Source: a bacterium | Lineage (GTDB): Bacteria > Armatimonadota > UBA5829 | Direction: 5' to 3' | Assembly: GCA_021372295.1 (NCBI GenBank) | Contig: JAJFUS010000043.1 | Location: forward strand, 50,675-114,674 | DNA length: 64,000 nt | Shown here: piece after piece, positions 58,591 through 64,000 of the stretch | Layout of the letters: every line of letters starts with the position of its first letter | Numbering within the stretch: position 1 is the first letter of the stretch | Program-made: the position numbers and the translations under genes | Notes under the pieces: generated by a model | What the model was told of the DNA's origin: nothing | What the model saw: the letters and a program-made list of their open reading frames with translations, nothing else | Database searches by the model: none

Positions 58591-59136
58591 TTATTTCTCG
58601 TCCAAAAGTGTCTTGATTTCGTTTTCGATCTTCGCTACTTCCTTCTTTTGTTCGTCTGCATTACGTACTGGAAAACTTGAATGGATGTATCGCACGACGC
58701 CTTTCTTGTCGATTATATACATAGTTGGGATTGTGATGACCCTGTAGCTGCTGCCGGTTTTCTCCGCGCCACAATCCAGCGCAACGATATAATTGATGCC
58801 TTGTTTCTTAGCGAAGTCCGCGATTTTGCCTTTTTCCTGGTCTATGGCCACTCCGGCAATCCGAACGTCCTTATTATCCTTATATTTGTCCTGCAAATCG
58901 ATCAGATATGGAATTTCGACCTTGCAGCGCGGACACCACGTAGCCCAAATATTCAGCACGACTACCGACGGCTCTTCTTTGAAGCAATCAGACAACGTAA
59001 ACATTTTTCCATCTAGCGTGGGCAGTGAGAAATCAGGAGCCTTGCTTCCTGTTTCAATCTGCGCGTTCACGGCGCATGCAAGCGCCAGTAATAAAACCAG
59101 CGCAATATTCGCTGATGCGTATCGTCTCTTTACCAT
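58591..59136 (-). CDS. TlpA/ResA-like thiol-disulfide oxidoreductase
   Basis: A 181-residue thioredoxin-fold protein with a signal peptide (about 1-25, cut after VNA). APDFSLPTLDGKMFTLSD begins the AlkC/TlpA domain and ATWCPRC holds the redox Cys pair; TIPTMYII carries the cis-Pro. Such proteins act outside the membrane, often reducing the heme-site Cys of c-type cytochromes. The tetraheme protein at 17456 is a possible kind of client, though not a neighbour. ATG 59136 follows a GGAAT-type weak site. Confidence 0.88.
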   Translation of the reverse strand: MVKRRYASANIALVLLLALACAVNAQIETGSKAPDFSLPTLDGKMFTLSDCFKEEPSVVVLNIWATWCPRCKVEIPYLIDLQDKYKDNKDVRIAGVAIDQEKGKIADFAKKQGINYIVALDCGAEKTGSSYRVITIPTMYIIDKKGVVRYIHSSFPVRNADEQKKEVAKIENEIKTLLDEK

Positions 59137-59173
59137 GGTCGATTCCTTTCGGCTTATCCACTCTCTGTGTATA

Positions 59174-59203
59174 TTGACATGTATATCTGACGGGTGCTAT
59201 GCT
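59174..59203 (+). promoter_or_regulatory. Sigma-70 type promoter of the secreted propeller gene
   Basis: TTGACA, an 18-base spacer and TATGCT, about 45 bases before ATG 59248. Confidence 0.7.
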
Positions 59204-59247
59204 TTGAACGTTGCCAACTGGCTGCATTTTTCAGGATAAAAAACATC

Positions 59248-60432
59248 ATGTCCAAAAGCAAAGCAAATCCGATCTGCGTTGCGGTTGTGTTAATGGCGGT
59301 AGTTGTGCTGATCAGCTGCGCAGTGCCGGCGCTCCATCGCTCAATGGACACACCCGGGAGCGCCGAAGCCACAGTTGCACCCGCGAAGTTGAGCGTCGTC
59401 ATGAAAGCTCACATAGGCGCGTTGAAGTATCTCACATTTGCCCCGGGTGGAAGATATGTGGCAGGTATCGCCGACAACGGCAAAATTATCGCCTATACAT
59501 CGCGTGGTGTGAAGTGTTATTCAACCCAGGTGGCAGGCGCGAACCGAGTAGCGCTTGCGCCGGATGGCAGTTTCGGCATAGTTTTTTCCCGGCTCGACCC
59601 CTCGAACACCACGTGCGTTTTTATCGACTCTCAAGGGCATACCCGCTGGAAAAAGAAACTGCGCGGATCAATATGGTGTGCCGATTCGTGCTGCACGGAC
59701 GGAGGCACCCGATTCGTAATCGGCACTGGAAAGAAGCGGGTTTACGTGATCGACATCGGCGAGCGACGCAGACGCTGCAGGTGGTGGAGAACTCCAGGCG
59801 CTGTTGTGTCGGTGGATGTCGATGCGGAAGGCAAAGACGTCATTCTGGGAACTTGGCAAAATTCGACCGTTCAGCGTAGATCGATTCGTGGACGCCGTAT
59901 ATGGAGTATGGATGTCGATGATTCCGCGATGCCGATGGTCGAGAGATTGGTCTCATCGGATCGTGTCTGTGTGCGATATATATCCAAATCGCGCTCAGCG
60001 AATGCGTCATTCGATCTGATTGACACAAATGGGCGGATAGCGTCGAGTGGAACGATCGATTCACGCAAGAAGAGTCGAGTTCTCTTTTCCCCATCCGCAA
60101 AATATATCTGCACCGGCAGTGTTCAGACCATATTGCACAAGGGTAAGTCTATGACTCAGAAACGCACCACTCTGCAGGAATGTTCAGGCAAACGCATCTG
60201 GGAAAAGGGCTCGGTGTTTTTCCAGGCCGAGCCGATTATGGTAAGCGCCCGGGGAGACGTACTCATGCAGGATGGAAACAACACTTTGTTTATTGCGAGC
60301 GCTTCGGGCAGCCTGGAGCAGACTATAAAATTGTCCGCAAAGATGCTGCGTAACGCTATGTCACAAGACGGTTCCCTCTGCGGCGTCAATTGTTCCGATG
60401 GCAATCTTTACGTCTTGAAGATGTCTCCGTAA
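59248..60432 (+). CDS. Secreted or membrane-anchored beta-propeller-like protein
   Basis: A 394-residue protein with an N-terminal hydrophobic segment (about 10-28) ending in SCAVPA, which can be a signal peptide or, since a Cys follows a hydrophobic run (LISC), a lipobox. The body has repeats of WD40/PQQ-like type: LTFAPGGRYVAGI, VALAPDGSFGIVF, CCTDGGTRFVIGT, VDVDAEGKDVILG, MVSARGDVLM. It lacks a PEP-CTERM tail. ATG 59248 has AGGATAAA upstream. Probably a binding scaffold; no partner can be named. It ends before a very strong hairpin. Confidence 0.7.
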   Translation: MSKSKANPICVAVVLMAVVVLISCAVPALHRSMDTPGSAEATVAPAKLSVVMKAHIGALKYLTFAPGGRYVAGIADNGKIIAYTSRGVKCYSTQVAGANRVALAPDGSFGIVFSRLDPSNTTCVFIDSQGHTRWKKKLRGSIWCADSCCTDGGTRFVIGTGKKRVYVIDIGERRRRCRWWRTPGAVVSVDVDAEGKDVILGTWQNSTVQRRSIRGRRIWSMDVDDSAMPMVERLVSSDRVCVRYISKSRSANASFDLIDTNGRIASSGTIDSRKKSRVLFSPSAKYICTGSVQTILHKGKSMTQKRTTLQECSGKRIWEKGSVFFQAEPIMVSARGDVLMQDGNNTLFIASASGSLEQTIKLSAKMLRNAMSQDGSLCGVNCSDGNLYVLKMSP

Positions 60433-60435
60433 TGA

Positions 60436-60469
60436 CACAACGGCCGTACTCTCTGGTACGGCCGTTGTG
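60436..60469. terminator. Perfect 14-pair hairpin after the propeller gene
   Basis: CACAACGGCCGTAC and GTACGGCCGTTGTG around a 6-base loop. It lacks a T-tract but lies between convergent genes, three bases after a stop. Confidence 0.65.
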
Positions 60470-60495
60470 CCTACGAGACTGGGCTAGGTGTCCGG

Positions 60496-60756
60496 CTAGT
60501 TTCCCGACAGGGTAGCCTCCAAAGGGATAAGTCCCAACCTGGTTGCTCGACGGAAAGCTTGCACTCGGTTGGACACCTGGAGCTTGTCATATATGTTGGC
60601 CAGATGGAAGTCCACGGTCCGCTTGCTCACATACAAAGCATCGGCTACATCCTTACTGGATCTGCCTTCGATAACCAGTGAAAGCACCTCCAGCTCTCGC
60701 TTTGTAAGCCGAACAGAGCGGTCAATGTGGACGTCCGGAATACCGACAGCCCCCAT
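60496..60756 (-). CDS. LuxR/GerE-type DNA-binding protein (HTH only)
   Basis: An 86-residue protein containing only a LuxR-type helix-turn-helix: LTKRELEVLSLVIEGRSS-KDVADALYVSKRTVDFHLANIYDKLQV at about residues 18-65. There is no receiver or ligand domain, as in GerE. ATG 60756 is the start because AAAGGAG lies six bases upstream; ATGs at 60786 and 60795 lack this. The gene is divergent from the twin small-RNA candidates, whose first promoter begins about 100 bases away, so a regulatory link is possible but not shown. Confidence 0.88.
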   Translation of the reverse strand: MGAVGIPDVHIDRSVRLTKRELEVLSLVIEGRSSKDVADALYVSKRTVDFHLANIYDKLQVSNRVQAFRRATRLGLIPLEATLSGN

Positions 60757-60857
60757 ATATTTCTCCTTTCCCTGCTCGCCGCTCATAGTTATCATTCCAT
60801 CTTGTAGCGACTATTTGGAAAGAAGTTTCTGAAATCTTGCCGACTCGATTATTACGC

Positions 60858-60887
60858 GGAACAAAACTGCTTGCTTAGTCGTATATT
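60858..60887 (+). promoter_or_regulatory. ECF-sigma-like promoter, copy 1
   Basis: GGAACA, exactly 16 bases, CGTATATT. GGAAC with CGT at this spacing is the common pattern of extracytoplasmic-function sigma factor promoters. An identical pair recurs at 61043, 185 bases on. No ECF sigma gene is in this window. Confidence 0.65.
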
Positions 60888-60892
60888 AATTG

Positions 60893-60992
60893 TAGAACCT
60901 TCCCATTCTCTTTTCTCGACTCGGCCCATTGGGGCTGAGTAATCTCCTTTCTTGTTAATTGAGCGGAGTTCAGGCTCCGCTCTATATTTTTT
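60893..60992 (+). ncRNA. Twin small RNA candidate 1
   Basis: A predicted transcript from the ECF-like promoter. It contains AACCTTCCCA (60896-60905), CTCTTTTCTCG, a nine-pair hairpin (ACTCGGCCC, 60919-60927, with GGGCTGAGT, 60932-60940; one G-U pair) and then a second hairpin (GAGCGGAG with CTCCGCTC, 60961-60982) followed by T-rich TATATTTTTT. The latter is the likely terminator. It contains no ORF of note. Start and end are estimates. Confidence 0.6.
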
Positions 60993-61042
60993 GTACGATA
61001 TATTCAAAATTTGCAGAATTGACATCGAAAAACCGAAAACGC

Positions 61043-61072
61043 GGAACAATTCGAACGCGAACATCGTATATT
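61043..61072 (+). promoter_or_regulatory. ECF-sigma-like promoter, copy 2
   Basis: GGAACA, exactly 16 bases, CGTATATT: the same elements and spacing as copy 1, while the spacer sequences themselves differ. Conservation of only the two boxes suggests they are functional. Confidence 0.65.
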
Positions 61073-61077
61073 ATATA

Positions 61078-61135
61078 GCAAACCTTCCCACCCTCTTTTC
61101 TCGCCCTCGGCCTTTAGGGCCGGGGGTATTTTTTT
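61078..61135 (+). ncRNA. Twin small RNA candidate 2
   Basis: A predicted RNA of about 58 bases: AACCTTCCCA (61081-61090), CCCTCTTTTCTCG, then a nine-pair GC hairpin (CCCTCGGCC, 61104-61112, with GGCCGGGGG, 61118-61126) and TATTTTTTT, a classical Rho-independent terminator. The gene that follows is convergent, so this is not a leader. The C/U-rich single-stranded part is shared with candidate 1 and could pair with purine-rich ribosome sites (inference). Confidence 0.7.
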
Positions 61136-61139
61136 GTGG

Positions 61140-61847
61140 CTAATCGGTCCGCTGCGCACCGTCTCCAAATGTCGTATAAAACGCCAGACTGGTAATTTTT
61201 GGAAAGTCGTTCGCGTTATACTTTATGCTTGCAACAGGAGAATCATCAACATAAGCCGTGGCGGTCTCGGAAATCGAGTCCAGACGGAGTGTCAAAATCG
61301 CCCACTTGCCTGTCGGTAGAACAGCTGATGACATATCAGACGATTTGTATTTTTCTTCGTCCCTGGAAAGACGCGTTACCGTGATTTTGCATTTTTGATC
61401 ATTACGATAAAGCAACGCATGTATGCGAAGTGTCTCCGGCGCACAGTTTGGCTGCTCACGATAGTCCAGAGACATGTTGAACGCACATGCAATATCCTTT
61501 TGGCCATAGTATTGCTCCGTAGGCGGTGCAATACAGACCATTGTACTGAACTCAAGTGAGCCGGACAGATTCAAATCCAGCGGATGGTCTGCCTCTGCCA
61601 TCTGATTTCCGTGTTCATTCAACAACATCATCTGCGTAGAGGTTTTTTCTATGGTGAATACAGACACATCTCGAAGATGAGTCCAATCACTGATATCGCC
61701 GTCGTTAAAGTCATCTGAGAATACAACCTTGCCATTGTTCTTGATCCGAATATCTTCCAAATATACTCCGCCATTCGCATAAGCAGAGCCTGTAAAGCAA
61801 CATACAAGTCCAACAATTGCCGCAAAGCGCCATTTTCTTGCAGTCAT
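61140..61847 (-). CDS. Secreted laminin-G/concanavalin-like domain protein
   Basis: A 235-residue protein with a signal peptide (about 1-25, SAYA-NG). VVFSDDFNDGDISDWTHL is typical of beta-sandwich modules found at the start of LamG-like and many PEP-CTERM proteins; ILTLRLDSISETATAYVDD follows the same pattern. The protein stops at GDGAQRTD without a PEP-CTERM tail, right before the terminator of the small RNA on the other strand. ATG 61847 has GAGGAGG eight bases upstream. Probably binds a carbohydrate or surface polymer (inference). Confidence 0.65.
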   Translation of the reverse strand: MTARKWRFAAIVGLVCCFTGSAYANGGVYLEDIRIKNNGKVVFSDDFNDGDISDWTHLRDVSVFTIEKTSTQMMLLNEHGNQMAEADHPLDLNLSGSLEFSTMVCIAPPTEQYYGQKDIACAFNMSLDYREQPNCAPETLRIHALLYRNDQKCKITVTRLSRDEEKYKSSDMSSAVLPTGKWAILTLRLDSISETATAYVDDSPVASIKYNANDFPKITSLAFYTTFGDGAQRTD

Positions 61848-61959
61848 GATGCATCCTCCTCATTTTCTTGGCCAGCTTGCTCGCTTTAGTATACCACTTT
61901 TCCCGTCGTGCTCTCATTCCTTAAATTTAAACATCAATCCTCAAACAATCACACATTCG

Positions 61960-61988
61960 TTGACCTACTGGATATATATGATTATAAT
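61960..61988 (+). promoter_or_regulatory. Sigma-70 type promoter of the STN-like gene
   Basis: TTGACC, a 17-base spacer and TATAAT, about 105 bases before ATG 62094. Confidence 0.8.
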
Positions 61989-62093
61989 GCAAGACATCTC
62001 CAGCAGGCCAACATGCGAAGAATAAGTACGGTTCGGGTAATTCCTGGGGAGATTTTTCTGTATGTCGATTCAGCAAATAAAGGAGCAATATAA

Positions 62094-63026
62094 ATGCAAT
62101 ACAGATCAATATGTGTTTTCATCGCGTTATGCTTCATGCCAGTCATTACTGCTGTGCAAGCTGTGTCTGAGGAGTTGCCGGCAAGTAATGGTACGATTGA
62201 ATCGTCGGAGCCGAGCACGTTGAAAGTGTCATTGCAGGCCGAGGATGCAAGTGTGACCGAGTTATTAACTTCGCTCGCTGCGCAATCAAAGACAAAAATA
62301 TTAGTCGAGTCCTCGGTAAAAGGAAATGTAAAGCTATTATCTCTAAATGAAGCTTTACTTGAGTCAGCTCTTACGGCACTGTGCAATATTGCCAAACTCC
62401 AGTGGCGCAAGGTATACATCAGCCCCGATTCAAAACTGCTGGAACAGCCCGACAAGCTGGCTGCAACAATAAGGCTTATGACCGGGTTAACATTCCCGGA
62501 CATGGTTCTCGCAGACTCTTCGGTCAAAAAAGTCAGCGTGCATTTTGAAGACAAGCAGGCCGTGCAATCTGCCAGGGAGATCGCAATGGGCAAGCTAGGC
62601 ATGAAACTGGTCTATCTCATTACCGATGATTCCGCAATAGCCGCCAAAGAAGCAAAGGCCGAGAAGTCCGCGGTTGATGAGTATACGGATTTGGCGAAAA
62701 AACAGTTAGAAAAGTTTATGGCAATGACTCCCGAGGAGCGCGAGCAGGCTTTGATGGCCGGGATCAATATGATGGATCAGGTCGATCCCAGCTATATGGC
62801 TGCCGCGACCAAGGCATTGATGAATGTCGATCCTGATACGTTCATGCGAATTCAAAGACGGTCAGGTCAAATGATGTTCGATATGTCCACTGAAGATCGC
62901 AGGCAACTCTTGAAGTTAGGCATGCGAAATAGGAGCAACATGTATACTGAGGAACAGATGCAGATATTGCAGGAAGATATGGCGGCGGTAATGGAAGAAC
63001 TTCAAGCCGAAGAAGAATCGCAGTAA
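62094..63026 (+). CDS. Secreted STN-like (secretin/TonB short N-terminal) domain protein
   Basis: A 310-residue exported protein: a signal peptide (about 1-23), then a domain (about 40-105) with the strand-helix pattern of STN/secretin N0 modules (VSLQAEDASVTELLTSLAAQSKTKILVE... LLSLNEALLESALTALC). The rest is helical, rich in Met, Asp and Glu (residues 200-310), with no secretin or TonB-barrel domain. Stand-alone STN proteins may be adaptors of secretion or pilus machines. ATG 62094 has AGGAG upstream. It lies before groES but has its own promoter. Confidence 0.65.
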   Translation: MQYRSICVFIALCFMPVITAVQAVSEELPASNGTIESSEPSTLKVSLQAEDASVTELLTSLAAQSKTKILVESSVKGNVKLLSLNEALLESALTALCNIAKLQWRKVYISPDSKLLEQPDKLAATIRLMTGLTFPDMVLADSSVKKVSVHFEDKQAVQSAREIAMGKLGMKLVYLITDDSAIAAKEAKAEKSAVDEYTDLAKKQLEKFMAMTPEEREQALMAGINMMDQVDPSYMAAATKALMNVDPDTFMRIQRRSGQMMFDMSTEDRRQLLKLGMRNRSNMYTEEQMQILQEDMAAVMEELQAEEESQ

Positions 63027-63042
63027 ATGTGTGTACCAGCTA

Positions 63043-63072
63043 TTGACTACACCGTCCCAAAACATGTAAAAT
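63043..63072 (+). promoter_or_regulatory. Promoter of groES-groEL
   Basis: TTGACT, an 18-base spacer and TAAAAT, directly followed by the CIRCE operator. Confidence 0.75.
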
Positions 63073-63079
63073 ACCTCGG

Positions 63080-63106
63080 TTAGCACTCTGAGTCAAAGAG
63101 TGCTAA
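63080..63106 (+). promoter_or_regulatory. CIRCE operator (HrcA binding site)
   Basis: TTAGCACTC, nine bases, GAGTGCTAA: an exact copy of the CIRCE consensus. It lies just after the -10, where HrcA would block transcription until heat stress titrates GroEL away. Confidence 0.96.
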
Positions 63107-63142
63107 CTCAGCCATAATTATATTCATGGGAGGTGTGAGTAA

Positions 63143-63433
63143 GTGCTCAAGCCACTTGGAGACAGAATTATTGCAAAGGCTCTCGCCGCTGAGACAATTA
63201 CCGCGGGCGGGATCGTGCTGCCGGACAGCGCCAAGGAGAAGCCACAGGAAGCTGAAGTTATTGCGGTCGGACCTGGCATTCAGCTCGAATCGGGTAAAAT
63301 GACGCCGATGGATGTTAAAGTTGGCGACAAAGTCATCTACGGCAAATACGCAGGTACCGAAATCAAAGTCGACAGCGAAGATTACGTTATTCTCAGACAG
63401 GAAGACGTGCTTGCTGTTATGGAAACAAAATAA
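63143..63433 (+). CDS. groS: Co-chaperonin GroES
   Basis: A 96-residue heptameric cap of the GroEL chaperonin. LKPLGDRIIAKAL, the mobile loop (TAGGIVLPDSAKEKPQ), GKMTPMDVKVGDKVIYGKYAGTEIK and the DVLAVME end are typical. GTG 63143 has GGGAGGTG upstream. It is first in the operon with groEL 24 bases on, under a CIRCE element, so it is heat-inducible through HrcA. The hrcA gene is not in the window. Confidence 0.97.
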   Translation: MLKPLGDRIIAKALAAETITAGGIVLPDSAKEKPQEAEVIAVGPGIQLESGKMTPMDVKVGDKVIYGKYAGTEIKVDSEDYVILRQEDVLAVMETK

Positions 63434-63457
63434 TCTTTTGAGGGGAGCGACGAAAAT

Positions 63458-64000
63458 TTGGCAGCTAAAGATCTGAAATTCAGTGAAGAAGCTCGCCGCG
63501 CCATGGAGCGCGGAATAAATGCATTGGCCGACGCCGTGGGTGGCACCCTTGGCCCCAGAGGCCGCTATGCGATGATCGAAAAGAAGTTCGGCAGTCCCAG
63601 CATCATCAATGATGGCGTCACGATTGCCAAAGAAATAGAAGTCGAAAACAGGTTCGAGAATGTCGGCGCGCAGTTGGTTCGCGAGGTTGCCTCCAAGACC
63701 AACGACGTCGCAGGCGACGGAACCACCACCGCGACGGTTCTCGCGCAGGCTATAGTCCACGAAGGCTTCATGAATGTTGCGGCCGGCGCCAACCCGATGG
63801 CCATCAAGCGCGGCATCGACAAGGCCGTGGCCGTGGCTGTGGAAGAGATCAAAAAACTCAGCACTCCGGTCGCGGAGAAAAGCGAGATTGCTCAGGTCGC
63901 AAGTATTTCGGCAAACGACGCAGTGATCGGCGACATCGTAGCAGACGCGATGGATAAGGTCGGCAAGGACGGAGTCATCACTGTCGAGGAATCCAAGAGC
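63458..64000 (+). CDS. groL: Chaperonin GroEL, N-terminal part (3' end outside the window)
   Basis: The first 181 residues of GroEL run to the window end in frame. [26 protein letters not shown] begins it; [18 protein letters not shown] and [19 protein letters not shown] hold the ATP-site residues, including the catalytic Asp region. TTG 63458 is the start, with a GAGGGGAG site upstream. The segment [12 protein letters not shown] differs from the common GPKGRNVVLEK; Lys to Arg and Asn to Tyr lie near the nucleotide pocket. The apical domain is not visible. Confidence 0.96.
   Translation, partial: MAAKDLKFSEEARRAMERGINALADAVGGTLGPRGRYAMIEKKFGSPSIINDGVTIAKEIEVENRFENVGAQLVREVASKTNDVAGDGTTTATVLAQAIVHEGFMNVAAGANPMAIKRGIDKAVAVAVEEIKKLSTPVAEKSEIAQVASISANDAVIGDIVADAMDKVGKDGVITVEESKS

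Noticed and set aside
60854..61135. Duplicated unit as a two-repeat CRISPR or an insertion remnant
   Set aside because: Only two diverged copies, no cas genes, no terminal repeats or transposase; promoter and terminator features explain it better.

Overview
This window looks like a chromosomal segment (roughly half GC) of a diderm, non-proteobacterial bacterium. My best guess is an Armatimonadota-like lineage; this is an inference, not a proof. It mixes Firmicute-style regulation (McsA/McsB/ClpC, a SigH-like sigma factor, a perfect CIRCE element before groES) with diderm traits (an MlaD/MlaF/MlaE lipid transport operon, PEP-CTERM secreted proteins). It also carries DapL-type lysine synthesis, pseudopilins with an all-beta PilX-like partner, and two uroporphyrinogen-decarboxylase-family proteins, one beside a sugar ABC transporter. 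GTG and TTG starts are frequent. I saw no tRNA, rRNA, CRISPR array, insertion sequence or phage gene.

Layout. 1-3.6 kb: end of nrnA, truB, convergent folP, a sigma-54-type promoter with a tiny ORF, and an MTAP-family phosphorylase. 3.7-7.6 kb: STAS anti-anti-sigma factor, GT4 glycosyltransferase, an alpha/alpha-barrel glycosidase-like protein with an odd start, a single-domain receiver and a small membrane protein. 7.6-14.5 kb: an AmmeMemoRadiSam radical SAM enzyme, a GAF-GGDEF-pseudoreceiver-HD-GYP protein, a znuA-znuC-znuB operon and a second HD-GYP protein. 14.7-17.4 kb: a three-gene pseudopilin operon. 17.4-20.8 kb: three secreted proteins, including a phosphoesterase-like tetraheme cytochrome. 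20.8-22.8 kb: a 780-base non-coding stretch with a promoter, hairpins and a second sigma-54-type promoter, then a PEP-CTERM beta-propeller. 22.8-30.0 kb: housekeeping genes (MBL hydrolase, miaA-hfq-dapF, methyltransferase, dapL, hflX, cysteine-synthase family).

30.1-36.2 kb: a PEP-CTERM protein, a UroD-family protein, a solute-binding-protein/permease fusion and a MalG-type permease. 36.3-44.1 kb: recQ, a methyltransferase, a ferredoxin-nitroreductase, a 988-residue secreted protein of unknown function, a small DUF4342-like protein and a SigH-like sigma factor. 44.1-49.0 kb: ilvE-mcsA-mcsB-clpC on the minus strand, with no ctsR. 49.2-55.0 kb: a TPR protein, prenyl synthase, menG, a PAP2 phosphatase and the MCE lipid transport operon. 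55.1-60.4 kb: a second UroD-family protein, glutaredoxin-trxB-hemW, a TlpA-like protein and a secreted beta-propeller. 60.5-64.0 kb: a LuxR-type DNA-binding protein, two tandem small-RNA candidates, two secreted proteins and CIRCE-groES-groEL (cut by the window end).

The most novel signal is at 60858-61135. Two diverged copies of one unit lie exactly 185 bases apart. Each has an ECF-sigma-like promoter (GGAACA, 16 bases, CGTATATT), a shared C/U-rich segment and a GC hairpin. The second ends in a clear T-tract, and no plus-strand gene follows. I read them as paralogous ECF-controlled small RNAs. hfq is present at 24.6 kb. Two near-consensus sigma-54 promoters (2642, 21478) form a second regulatory layer; one controls a PEP-CTERM protein.
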